From Desulfurobacterium thermolithotrophum DSM 11699 (lineage in GTDB: Bacteria; Aquificota; Aquificia; Desulfurobacteriales; Desulfurobacteriaceae): DNA of 64,000 nt. Under the pieces are notes generated by a model, which was not told the DNA's origin, ran no database searches, and saw nothing but the letters and a program-made list of their open reading frames with translations. Below are positions 16,583-23,984 of this stretch, one piece after another (the stretch's first letter is position 1; every line of letters starts with the position of its first letter). Where the stretch lies: positions 750,501 to 814,500 of the forward strand of contig NC_015185.1 in NCBI RefSeq assembly GCF_000191045.1, in the 5' to 3' direction. The translations under genes and the position numbers were made by a program.

Positions 16583-17698
16583 AGTTCAGATAGAAGGTGG
16601 ACACCCTACAATAACCTTTGAATACCACAAGGAGGTGTCCACCGATGAAACAATTGAAAAGATTCAAAGGAACATCCCTCCATATATCAAGCACAAATAC
16701 AGCATTCAAAGAAACCCTGAAAGAAGGAAGAAGAGTAAAAAGAAGCTTGACCTAACAAAAGACAGAAATGTTAAAAGGAGACTCAAATGGATAGAGTATT
16801 ACCACAAAACAGGCAACGCCAGAAAAACATGCAGATACTTTGGCATCAGTCCAACAACCTTCTACAAGTGGAAAAAAAGATACGACAAGTACGGGATAGA
16901 AGGACTCCAAGACAGAAGCAAAAGACCTCATAAAGTAAGACAACCACAAATAGAACCTGAAATAGAACACATCATCGTCACAATAAGGGAAAAATTCCTA
17001 ACCTGGAGCAAAGAAAAGATAGCAGCCTTCATGGAAAGATACCTAAATGTAAAAATATCATCCTCTACAGTTTACAGAACTCTCAAAAGACACGGACTAA
17101 TAGAAAGAACCTGGAAACTAAAAGTACCTACAAGAGGAAGAAACAGAAAGGGAAAAGAACCGCACCAGAAAAGGACTAAGAGCAGACAAACCAGGAACAA
17201 TCCTCATGGACGTTAAATACCTCTACTGGTGCGGTAAAACCTTTTACCAGTTCACGGCAATAGACAAGTTCACCCGAATAGCATTTGCCAAGGTTTATTC
17301 TACAAAAAGCAGCAGGAGCGGAAGAAGGTTTTTTGAAGAACTTGAAAAATTTCTTCCCTTCAAGATAGAGAAAGTTCAAACGGATAACGGGAGCGAATTT
17401 TTAGGGGAGTTAGACGAATATCTTAAAAGAAAAGGGATAGAACACTACTTTAGTTATCCGAAATCTCCCAAGACTAATGCGCATGTAGAAAGGTTTATTC
17501 AAACGACAGAAAGTGAACTATGGATGATAGAAGGAACAGAACCGACTGTTGATGAGATGAATAAAAAACTTTTTGAGTATTTAAAGATTTACAACTTTCT
17601 TAGACCCCATCACTCTTTAAATTACAAGACTCCCGCTGAGAAGTTTGAGGACTATATTAGAAGTCATCAAGGTGTCCACCATGTATTGAACTCGAACA
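16577..17698 (+). mobile_element. Insertion sequence B, copy 2, nested in copy 1
   Basis: About 1.12 kb from TGTTGAAG to CGAACA. Inserted in the 3' end of B1 with a 5-bp duplication CTCCC (or 6-bp ACTCCC) on both sides. This nesting shows that B2 moved after B1. Confidence 0.9.
16645..17698 (+). pseudogene. IS B2 transposase, frameshifted
   Basis: Same protein as B1 up to residue 155 or so, then the A-run in AACTAAAAAGTACC is one base short (near 17120) and the next run in GGGAAAAAGAACC is one base short as well (near 17155). The first part ends at 17216. The catalytic core reopens in another frame from 17206 (MDVKYLYWCGK). The protein is therefore split between the HTH part and the DDE part. 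The core frame runs out of the right end through B1's tail into host DNA up to 17817. Confidence 0.85.
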
Positions 17699-17767
17699 CT
17701 CCCGCTGAGAAGTTTGAGGACTATATTAGAAGTCATCAAGGTGTCCACCATGTATTGAACTCGAACA

Positions 17768-17817
17768 AAAGTCTCACATTTAGAAGAGATGTTCAAAATT
17801 TCAAAGGGGTTAACTGA
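17768..17817 (+). pseudogene. C-terminal remnant of the gene upstream of the HgdC-like activator
   Basis: After the B1 end the frame reads SLTFRRDVQNFKGVN and stops at TGA, which overlaps the next ATG (ATGA-type coupling). A coupled upstream gene must have existed. In HgdC neighbourhoods this is often a 2-hydroxyacyl-CoA dehydratase-like HgdB protein, and the leftover is compatible with its C-terminal helix, but 15 residues cannot prove it. Confidence 0.5.
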
Positions 17818-18605
17818 TGTTTTACGGTGTTGACGTTGGTTCCACCTACACCAAGATCGTAGGACTTGATGATAAGGGAGAAATAATTGACTTAAATGTT
17901 TTTAACACTACTGTTAATCCAGATGAAACTGTGAGAGAGTACCTGAAAGGTAAAGATGTAGAGTTAATTGTTGCAACCGGGTACGGTAGATACATGCTGA
18001 AAGAGACGTTTAACTGTCCAGTGATAAGTGAAATAAAAGCACATGCCAAAGGTGCTTATTACTTCTTCCCTGATGTTAGGACAGTTTTGGACTTGGGTGG
18101 TCAAGATAGTAAGGTGATAAAAGTAGCAGAAAATGGAAACTTCATAGACTTCAGGATGAACGACAAGTGTGCTGCCGGTACTGGAAAGTTTATTGAGATT
18201 GCAGCTTCAAGACTTGGAGTTTCTCTCGAAGAGTTTGGAAAGTTCTGTATGAAGGCTAATAAGAAAATTCAGATCTCATCTATGTGTGTAGTTTTTGCAG
18301 AATCCGAGGTTATTTCTCTGATAGCAAATAAGGAAAGGCCGGAAAATATTGGATACGGCGTTATTGATTCAATAGCAGAGAGGCTTGTTGGAATGGCAAA
18401 AAATCTTCATCCCGAAGAGAGAGTTGTTTTTACTGGAGGTGGAGCTCTAAATCCTCTTCTTGTTAAACTTGTTAGTGAGAAGTTAGGAATGGAGGTTTCT
18501 GTTCCTAAACAACCTCAATTGGTGGGAGCTTTTGGAGCAGCTCTTTCAGGATTGGAAGCTGCCGTAAAGCCTTCCCTGAGTTATTTTAAGTACCTACTTG
18601 GCTGA
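17817..18605 (+). CDS. HgdC/BadF-type ATPase activator (2-hydroxyacyl-CoA dehydratase activator family)
   Basis: ASKHA-fold ATPase with a subunit-bridging 4Fe-4S cluster that drives an electron to a dehydratase or related partner. 262 residues, normal. Motifs: phosphate 1 GVDVGSTYTKIV near residue 4, DLGGQDSKVI near 90, cluster cysteines in NDKCAAGTGKF near 119 and SSMCVVFAESEV near 157, and adenosine motif FTGGGALNP near 200. Its start codon overlaps the stop of a destroyed upstream gene, so its coupled partner is gone. Whether it still works with a partner elsewhere is unknown. Convergent 12-base overlap with the lipoprotein gene. Confidence 0.88.
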   Translation: MFYGVDVGSTYTKIVGLDDKGEIIDLNVFNTTVNPDETVREYLKGKDVELIVATGYGRYMLKETFNCPVISEIKAHAKGAYYFFPDVRTVLDLGGQDSKVIKVAENGNFIDFRMNDKCAAGTGKFIEIAASRLGVSLEEFGKFCMKANKKIQISSMCVVFAESEVISLIANKERPENIGYGVIDSIAERLVGMAKNLHPEERVVFTGGGALNPLLVKLVSEKLGMEVSVPKQPQLVGAFGAALSGLEAAVKPSLSYFKYLLG

Positions 18606-18941
18606 AGGAGCAGGTTGGCTATCTACAGTGTACCAACCCTCTTTAACGTGAATAATTTTTCCATCCTTTGTTTTTACTTCATATTCGGTATTTGCCTCAA
18701 CAGTATGTGTGCTTTGCTGATCGCTACCAAAAACGTAACCAAGAATACCTCCTGCTATTGCTCCGTAAAGAGCAGCATCCTTGGCACTTGCTTTATAGTG
18801 CTTATGAGTTGCAGCACCTACAGCAGCTCCTCCAAGAGCTCCAAGCATTGCTGCATCAGTCTTTGAAAGTTGAGTAGTTGTACTACAAGAAGAAAGGATA
18901 AATCCCAAAATGCTAAGTCCCACTATTAATTTTTTCATCAT
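18594..18941 (-). CDS. Glycine-zipper lipoprotein
   Basis: 115 residues. Signal peptide with lipobox LSSC (cleavage before Cys near 19), then a glycine-zipper stretch (MLGALGGAAVGAATHKHYK and LYGAIAGGILGYVFGS) typical of outer-membrane-associated YMGG/SlyB-like proteins. The tail is hydrophilic (YEVKTKDGKIIHVKEGWY). Probably anchored in the outer membrane; precise role unknown. Its start lies within the 3' end of the SpoVG-like gene (29-base overlap). Confidence 0.75.
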   Translation of the reverse strand: MMKKLIVGLSILGFILSSCSTTTQLSKTDAAMLGALGGAAVGAATHKHYKASAKDAALYGAIAGGILGYVFGSDQQSTHTVEANTEYEVKTKDGKIIHVKEGWYTVDSQPAPSAK

Positions 18942-19248
18942 ACTTCCTCATAGCACATTTATAAGCATCAAGAATTTTCCTTCTTATATGTAAATATAAA
19001 TTCTTATTGAGAGGATTAACAACTGGAACAAATTCACCTGTCCTTGTCTTTTTTGACGGCATTTGAATAAAATAGCCATTATTTGAATAGACTATTTTTA
19101 TATCTTTTATTTCAAGAATGTCATTAAGCTTTATAGAGGCAACTGCTTTCACGTTTCCACCAATTCCTGTTGTATCAAATGGATAGATTTTTACTTCAGT
19201 AACTTCTATGTTTCTTACTGGTAATCTTTCTAACTCTTTCTTATTCAC
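18913..19248 (-). CDS. spoVG: SpoVG-family protein
   Basis: 111 residues. The core VTEVKIYPF near residue 16, KAVASIKLND near 35, IKIVYSNNGYFIQMPSKKT near 50 and GEFVPVVNPLN near 74 matches SpoVG, a small nucleic-acid-binding regulator. In this non-sporulating context it is probably an RNA/DNA-binding modulator. It overlaps the DUF104-like gene by 4 bases (ATGA), so these two and the lipoprotein form a short unit. Confidence 0.82.
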   Translation of the reverse strand: MNKKELERLPVRNIEVTEVKIYPFDTTGIGGNVKAVASIKLNDILEIKDIKIVYSNNGYFIQMPSKKTRTGEFVPVVNPLNKNLYLHIRRKILDAYKCAMRKYDEKINSGT

Positions 19249-19679
19249 TTTATGGAAACTCCTTTCTTTATCAAGTCATAAACTTTATTTCTCTGTTCTT
19301 TCCATCTTAAAAGCTTTCTTTTCGAAATTACTTGAACTGGAAGATAAACACCGAGATCTTCATAAAGACTAAGAGCAGTTTCCATAACTGGTTTAAGACT
19401 TTCGAATTCGTCTAAAACGATAACAAAAATTTCTAATTCCTCATTTTCTGCCACAACTTTTATATCAACAAAAGCTACTTTTTCTGCTAACTTTTTTGAA
19501 AACTCTAAAAGAGCTTCTTTTTTCTTTTCTTCAATATCAAGTTGATGCCACCACGAAGGTTTCTTATCCCTTTTTCTACTATCTAAATAAACAGTTATTC
19601 CTTCAGTACCTTCAGGAATCTCTATTTTTTCTAAAGGAACAAAAACTCCATTTCTAAAAATGACTTTTACTGTTTTCAT
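19245..19679 (-). CDS. DUF104-like N-terminus fused to an uncharacterised domain
   Basis: 144 residues from ATG 19679; a TTG at 19697 is the longer alternative. Residues 1-26 (MKTVKVIFRNGVFVPLEKIEIPEG) match the start of AF2212/DUF104 antitoxin-like proteins. The remaining part (VAENEELEIFVIVLDEFESLKPVMETALSLYEDLG) recalls the beta-sheet of minimal nucleotidyltransferase folds, but the catalytic GSxxxGD motif is absent. No toxin gene is adjacent. It is not possible to say whether this is an antitoxin derivative. Confidence 0.5.
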   Translation of the reverse strand: MKTVKVIFRNGVFVPLEKIEIPEGTEGITVYLDSRKRDKKPSWWHQLDIEEKKKEALLEFSKKLAEKVAFVDIKVVAENEELEIFVIVLDEFESLKPVMETALSLYEDLGVYLPVQVISKRKLLRWKEQRNKVYDLIKKGVSIK

Positions 19680-19721
19680 AATTTTAAACCTGAACAATGT
19701 TTATCTATCGGATAATTTAAT

Positions 19722-19870
19722 GTGAACTACTCCTCGTTAAAACGAGGAACTTCCCGCTTCAACGAATGCGTTCGCACTCTCCACGGGCGTTAGTTCGGGG
19801 CGTTCCACCCCTACCGCTCGCAAAGCGAAGCGACCCCTTTAGGAATTTGAGTCCTTCTCTTAGTAGGTTT
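19722..19870 (-). ncRNA. Candidate omega-RNA at the tnpB 3' end and right end of E1
   Basis: In known TnpB systems the guide RNA scaffold comes from the 3' end of tnpB plus the right end, and the guide is the flanking DNA. Here GC-rich structured sequence (GCTCGCAAAGCGAAGC region and the CCTCGTT hairpin) lies at that place. The predicted guide would begin at 19721 on the minus strand (ATTAAATTATCC...). Extent is approximate; this is inferred from position. Confidence 0.45.
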
Positions 19871-20916
19871 AGAGTAGCATTATAATCTCTATCGTGTTCC
19901 GTCCCACAGTTAGGACATTTCCAATTCCTATCAGATAGTTTGAGATTCCCGTTCTTGTATCCACACACAGAACAGAGTTTTGATGAGGGATAGAATGTGT
20001 TTATCTTAACAAGCTTTCTTCCATAGAGTTTTGCTTTATATTCCAGATAGCTGATGAATCTTCTCCAACTTGCGTCTGCTATGTGCTTTGAGAGGTTGCT
20101 GTTTTTAAGCATCCCTTTAACGTTCAAGTCTTCCACTATCATGGCTTGGTTATCGCTGATTATTTTCCTACTTAGCTTATGGAGAAAGTAGTTCCTTTGG
20201 TTTACTATCTTCTCATGTAGCTTTGCTATTTTCTTTTGCAGTTTTAAGTATTTATTGCTTCCTCTTACTTTCCTTGATAACTTTCTTTGGAGCTTTTTTA
20301 GTTTCCTTTCTGTTTTTAGCAGGTGTCTCGGATTTTCTATCTTCTTTCCTGTCGACAAGGTACAAAAATGCGTAAGTCCTACGTCTATTGCTACTACTTT
20401 ATCCGTTTCTGGTAGTGGCTCTATTTCCCTGTCAACGAGAACGTTGAGGTAAAATTTTCCAGAGGGTAATTTTGTTATTGAAATACTTTTGACTTTCCCT
20501 TCTATACTTCTATGCTTTTTGAACTTTATCGGTGTTTCGAGTTTAGATATTTTGATTCTGTTTTCCTCTATTTTGAAGTACTGAGGTATTGATACACTGT
20601 TTACTCTTTTTTTGCTCTTGAACTTCGGGAATTTCACAAGCCCTTTAAAAAAGTTCTTGAATGCTCTGTCAAGCCACTTTACAGCTTCTTGTAAGCTTTG
20701 ACTATTCGCCTCTTTTAAGAACGGATATTCCTCTTTGAGCTTCGGTAGTAGCTTTTTGTATTCGTAATAGTTCCACTTTTTGTTTTCTTTCTTATAAAGT
20801 TCTTTAGCTATTTCAAGGAGCTTGTTGTAGACAAATCTGCAATGTCCTATCTGGCAGTTTAAGAACTCTACCTGCTCTCTGTTAGGATACAGCCTGAACC
20901 TGTAAACGTAAAGCAT
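19759..20916 (-). CDS. tnpB: TnpB RNA-guided nuclease (E1)
   Basis: 385 residues. N-terminal helical part beginning MLYVYRFRLYPNREQ, RuvC-like nuclease with D in VVAIDVGLTHF near 178, E in MIVEDLNVKG near 270 and D in HDRDYNATLNLLREG near 350, plus a zinc ribbon CSVCGYKN...CPNCGTEH near 320-345. All three acidic residues and four cysteines are present and the frame is intact, so activity is possible. Start ATG is 1 base from the end of the tnpA frame. It persists although the linked tnpA is broken. Confidence 0.9.
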   Translation of the reverse strand: MLYVYRFRLYPNREQVEFLNCQIGHCRFVYNKLLEIAKELYKKENKKWNYYEYKKLLPKLKEEYPFLKEANSQSLQEAVKWLDRAFKNFFKGLVKFPKFKSKKRVNSVSIPQYFKIEENRIKISKLETPIKFKKHRSIEGKVKSISITKLPSGKFYLNVLVDREIEPLPETDKVVAIDVGLTHFCTLSTGKKIENPRHLLKTERKLKKLQRKLSRKVRGSNKYLKLQKKIAKLHEKIVNQRNYFLHKLSRKIISDNQAMIVEDLNVKGMLKNSNLSKHIADASWRRFISYLEYKAKLYGRKLVKINTFYPSSKLCSVCGYKNGNLKLSDRNWKCPNCGTEHDRDYNATLNLLREGLKFLKGSLRFASGRGGTPRTNARGECERIR

Positions 20917-21340
20917 CTATTTCCTCTTTTGATTCTCTATATACTTGCGTATCACATCTTCAGAAATTGAACCTATGGTCTCTATGTAGTAGGATGGATT
21001 CCACAAGTGTCCTTTCCACAGTTTCTTTTTAAGTTCTGGAAACTTCAAAAACAGTTTTCTCGCACTTATTCCCTTTATCATCTTTACTATATTAGGAAGG
21101 TACTACTTTCGGATGTGCTGACACAAACAGATGAACGTAGTCTTGTTCTCTTACTTCCACCATTGCTACGTCAAATCCTTTCTCTATTCCTGTTTTTATA
21201 ATCACCTTTTTCAGATATTCCTCTACCTTTGGAGTTAATACCTTTCTCCTGTATTTGGTTGAAAAAACTATGTGGTAGTTGCAGTTATATACGCAGGTTC
21301 TACCTCTCTTTACGTTGGATTTCAGATTTATTTTGTTCAT
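20917..21340 (-). pseudogene. tnpA: IS200-type Y1 transposase TnpA, frameshifted and with a damaged HUH motif
   Basis: From ATG 21340 the frame reads MNKINLKSNVKRGRTCVYNC up to SAHPKVVPS and stops at 21092. Shifting one base restores NIVKMIKGISARKLF and continues to WNPSYYIETIGSISEDV (catalytic Tyr region) and ENQKRK at 20917, so one base was inserted near 21094. Additionally the metal-binding HUH motif, normally HVH, reads YVH (EQDYVHLFVS). Both changes would block single-strand transposition, so E1 could move only if helped in trans. Confidence 0.85.
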
Positions 21341-21428
21341 ACATATAGTATAACAAATTACGGAGTAAACCAAAGTAAAAGTGCTTATTCTTCACACACG
21401 CATAATCAAAAACAACGGCTTACGCCGT

Positions 21429-21466
21429 GCGCTGTATCTTCCCTTTAAAAAGGGAAGGATTAGCGC
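21429..21466 (-). repeat. Upstream-end nested hairpin of E1
   Basis: Outer stem GCGCT / AGCGC (21429-21433 with 21462-21466) encloses a perfect 9-bp inner stem CTTCCCTTT / AAAGGGAAG (21438-21446 with 21449-21457). Same architecture as 58104-58146 and 15456-15500. Subterminal hairpins are what Y1 transposases recognise. Confidence 0.65.
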
Positions 21467-21513
21467 AAAATTTATCCTAAGAAATATAGCTGACTACTTA
21501 ATAATTTTAGGAG

Positions 21514-21732
21514 ATGATATAAAAGATGTCACCCCCTGAAATTCGGGACTATAGTAAAGAGGCAACCTTTAAAGGCAGGAGGCTGGATTTTTCCCTGGGG
21601 AATAAGCCCCGTGCGTGGAGATTAGCCGATGCCTCCTGCCGGCTAATTATAGTGGCGGGAAGCGCCGTATTGGAGTATGGGAATAGTCCCGAAGCAGAGG
21701 TTGCAAAACACAAAACATATCAGGGGGTAGAG
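21514..21732 (+). ncRNA. Candidate bridge RNA (5' leader of IS D1)
   Basis: The leader before the transposase ATG holds a long-range perfect 11-bp stem TTCGGGACTAT (21542-21552) with ATAGTCCCGAA (21683-21693). Inside is a perfect 10-bp stem GGCAGGAGGC (21574-21583) with GCCTCCTGCC (21631-21640), and small hairpins GGGG-AATAAG-CCCC and GGCG-GGAAG-CGCC. IS110 elements carry bridge RNAs in this position. AGGAGG and CCTCCT in the two arms resemble the AGGAG target and its complement. The region is also open as coding sequence, but no SD precedes it. Confidence 0.6.
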
Positions 21733-22193
21733 ATGAAGGAGAAGGTAGAGAAAACACTGTATGTCGGAGTGGACTACCACAAAAACAGCTTTACAGCAGC
21801 TTATTTAGATTGTCTGACAGGGATACTTAATACCAAGAAGTACGAAGCAGAAGAGTTAGAGAAATTTAAAAATCACCTAACAACTTTTAGGAAAAAAGGA
21901 TATTCAGTAAAAGTTGCGGTAGAAACCTTAACAGGAGTAACATTTTTTACGGAGGAGATAAGGAACTGCGTTGATGAAATAACTTACGTTAACACTAACA
22001 AATTTAAGAACATTCTAAAAGGTGTTAACAGTGCTAAAAACGACAGGATAGATGCAGAAACGATAGCCATTTACTATGAAATGGGCTTACTTCCGACAGT
22101 TTACGTCCCGACGAGAAAAGAAAAAGAGCTAAGGATAAAGATGAAAGAGAGAGATAGCTTTGTAGATATGAGAAAAGGGGTAATTAACAGACT

Positions 22194-23444
22194 TCATAGC
22201 CTATTGCTTGAATATGGGATAAAGACAAACAAGAGAGAACTCACCACGAAGAAAGGGATGGAAAGGATAAAGGAAGAAACGAAGAAGAAAGTGCCTCCGT
22301 CATTACGAGAAACGATATGGAGGCAAATAGAAACAATAGAATACTTAACAGATAAGATAAGAGAGACAGAAGAAGATATCAAGAGTTTGTTCGAGTTCAA
22401 TACATGGTGGACACCTTGATGACTTCTAATATAGTCCTCAAACTTCTCAGCGGGAGTCTTGTAATTTAAAGAGTGATGGGGTCTAAGAAAGTTGTAAATC
22501 TTTAAATACTCAAAAAGTTTTTTATTCATCTCATCAACAGTCGGTTCTGTTCCTTCTATCATCCATAGTTCACTTTCTGTCGTTTGAATAAACCTTTCTA
22601 CATGCGCATTAGTCTTGGGAGATTTCGGATAACTAAAGTAGTGTTCTATCCCTTTTCTTTTAAGATATTCGTCTAACTCCCCTAAAAATTCGCTCCCGTT
22701 ATCCGTTTGAACTTTCTCTATCTTGAAGGGAAGAAATTTTTCAAGTTCTTCAAAAAACCTTCTTCCGCTCCTGCTGCTTTTTGTAGAATAAACCTTGGCA
22801 AATGCTATTCGGGTGAACTTGTCTATTGCCGTGAACTGGTAAAAGGTTTTACCGCACCAGTAGAGGTATTTAACGTCCATGAGGATTGTTCCTGGTTTGT
22901 CTGCTCTTAGTCCTTTTCTGGTGCGGTTCTTTTTCCCTTTCTGTTTCTTCCTCTTGTAGGTACTTTTTAGTTTCCAGGTTCTTTCTATTAGTCCGTGTCT
23001 TTTGAGAGTTCTGTAAACTGTAGAGGATGATATTTTTACATTTAGGTATCTTTCCATGAAGGCTGCTATCTTTTCTTTGCTCCAGGTTAGGAATTTTTCC
23101 CTTATTGTGACGATGATGTGTTCTATTTCAGGTTCTATTTGTGGTTGTCTTACTTTATGAGGTCTTTTGCTTCTGTCTTGGAGTCCTTCTATCCCGTACT
23201 TGTCGTATCTTTTTTTCCACTTGTAGAAGGTTGTTGGACTGATGCCAAAGTATCTGCATGTTTTTCTGGCGTTGCCTGTTTTGTGGTAGTACTCTATCCA
23301 TTTGAGTCTCCTTTTAACGTTTCTGTCTTTTGTTAGGTCAAGTTTCTTTTTTACTCTTCTTCCTTCTTTCAGGGTTTCTTTGAATGCTGTATTTGTGCTT
23401 GATATATGGAGGGATGTTCCTTTGAATCTTTTCAATTGTTTCAT
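22194..23444 (-). CDS. IS B3 transposase (IS481/IS3-like), intact
   Basis: Only B copy with an uninterrupted frame. Start ATG 23444 (MKQLKRFKGTSLHIS) with AGGAGG upstream. About 352 codons lie within the element: two HTH motifs near 50 and 135, and an rve core with D in LMDVKYLYW, D in VQTDNGSEF and E in NAHVERF. No stop occurs before the element end: the frame continues from HHVLNSN into the antisense of the disrupted IS110 gene for about 64 more codons. It may be the source for the other copies. Confidence 0.88.
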   Translation of the reverse strand: MKQLKRFKGTSLHISSTNTAFKETLKEGRRVKKKLDLTKDRNVKRRLKWIEYYHKTGNARKTCRYFGISPTTFYKWKKRYDKYGIEGLQDRSKRPHKVRQPQIEPEIEHIIVTIREKFLTWSKEKIAAFMERYLNVKISSSTVYRTLKRHGLIERTWKLKSTYKRKKQKGKKNRTRKGLRADKPGTILMDVKYLYWCGKTFYQFTAIDKFTRIAFAKVYSTKSSRSGRRFFEELEKFLPFKIEKVQTDNGSEFLGELDEYLKRKGIEHYFSYPKSPKTNAHVERFIQTTESELWMIEGTEPTVDEMNKKLFEYLKIYNFLRPHHSLNYKTPAEKFEDYIRSHQGVHHVLNSNKLLISSSVSLILSVKYSIVSICLHIVSRNDGGTFFFVSSFILSIPFFVVSSLLFVFIPYSSNRL

Positions 23445-23512
23445 CGGTGGACACCTCCTTGTGGTATTCAAAGGTTATTGTAGGGTGTCCACCTTCTATC
23501 TGAACTTCAACA
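22388..23512 (-). mobile_element. Insertion sequence B, copy 3, nested in IS D1
   Basis: 1125 bp from TGTTCGAG to TTCAACA, flanked by a 5-bp duplication GAGTT (or 6-bp AGAGTT). It lies in the middle of the IS110-type transposase gene. Since D2 is uninterrupted, B3 arrived after D1. Confidence 0.92.
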
Positions 23513-23984
23513 GAGTTTTATAGGAGAAGATGAGGAGCTTAAGGGAAAAGTAGAACTTCTAAAAAGCATACCTGGAGTAGGAGATATAGTAGCTATAGCC
23601 TTTATATCTGCCGTATGTAACGAAGAGAGGTTTGAAAACGGAGACAAGGTAGCGGCTTATTTTGGACTTGTTCCTCGTGTTAATAGCAGTGGAGACGAAG
23701 TTAGAAATGGAAGGATAACAAAGAAAGGGGACAGCAGAACGAGGAACAAGATTATCCAGGCTACGAGAGCGTTATTGAACAGCAAGTTAGACAATTCAGT
23801 TAAAAGATTTTACGAAGGGTTAGTTAAGAAAGGTTTAGAGAAGAAGAAAGCGCTGATAGCTGCGGCGAGGAAATTGGTTAAAGTAATGTTCGCAGTTTTG
23901 AGAGAGAGAAGGCAATTTATGGATTTTGTTGAAAATAAATGCAACCTCTGTGTTGGGGGTTGACATCTTTCATAGGAGGGCAAA

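Larger units (their letters stand above)
15516..17767 (+). mobile_element. Insertion sequence B, copy 1, itself interrupted by copy 2
   Basis: The left end TGTTGAAGTTCAGATAGAAGG and right end (inward TGTTCGAGTTCAATACATGG) are the B termini, both continuing into GGTGGACACC. The element resumes at 17699 after B2 and ends at 17767. No matching short direct repeat flanks the outer ends (left ...CAGCACC, right AAAGTC...), unlike B2, B3 and B4. DNA next to B1 has therefore probably been deleted or rearranged since insertion. Confidence 0.85.
19722..21470 (-). mobile_element. IS200/IS605-type element E1 (degenerate tnpA plus tnpB)
   Basis: Minus-strand order: upstream-end hairpin (21429-21466), tnpA remnant, tnpB, right end. 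The right end has a perfect 7-bp hairpin CCTCGTT-TT-AACGAGG followed by AGTAGTTCAC at 19722. E2 ends with a comparable hairpin and AGTAGTTGAC, so the boundary is well supported at this side. The far boundary is estimated from the hairpin only. Confidence 0.75.
21733..23963 (+). pseudogene. IS110-family transposase of D1, interrupted by IS B3
   Basis: Starts MKEKVEKTLYVGVDYHKNSF at ATG 21733 (GGGGGTAG ribosome site). The N-terminal RuvC-like part is intact up to EEDIKS at 22387. The C-terminal Transposase_20 part resumes at 23513-23517 and ends with NKCNLCVGG at 23963. Removing B3 and one GAGTT copy gives a frame identical in layout to D2 (366 residues). The insertion separates the DEDD and C-terminal domains, so this copy is inactive. 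Confidence 0.9.
21509..23978 (+). mobile_element. IS110-type element D, copy 1, interrupted by IS B3
   Basis: The shared sequence with D2 starts at AGGAG (21509-21513) and ends at AGGAG (23974-23978). Outside these the two loci differ completely. Near-terminal inverted repeats AAAGATGTCA-CCCCC and GGGGGT-TGACATCTTT lie a few bases inside the ends. The exit AGGAG is the Shine-Dalgarno of the outer-membrane protein gene at 23985. Long structured leader, then a DEDD transposase. Without B3 it is about 1.34 kb. Confidence 0.85.

Noticed and set aside
15516-17767. B1/B2 as two independent tandem insertions
   Set aside because: The tail of B1 reappears after B2 with a CTCCC duplication, which proves nesting of B2 in B1.
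22707-22910. Repeated 67- and 72-residue frames antisense to IS B transposases (also near 16118, 17176, 23118, 53435, 53784)
   Set aside because: They recur only because IS B is repeated. No ribosome sites and no independent coding signal; shadows of the transposase gene.
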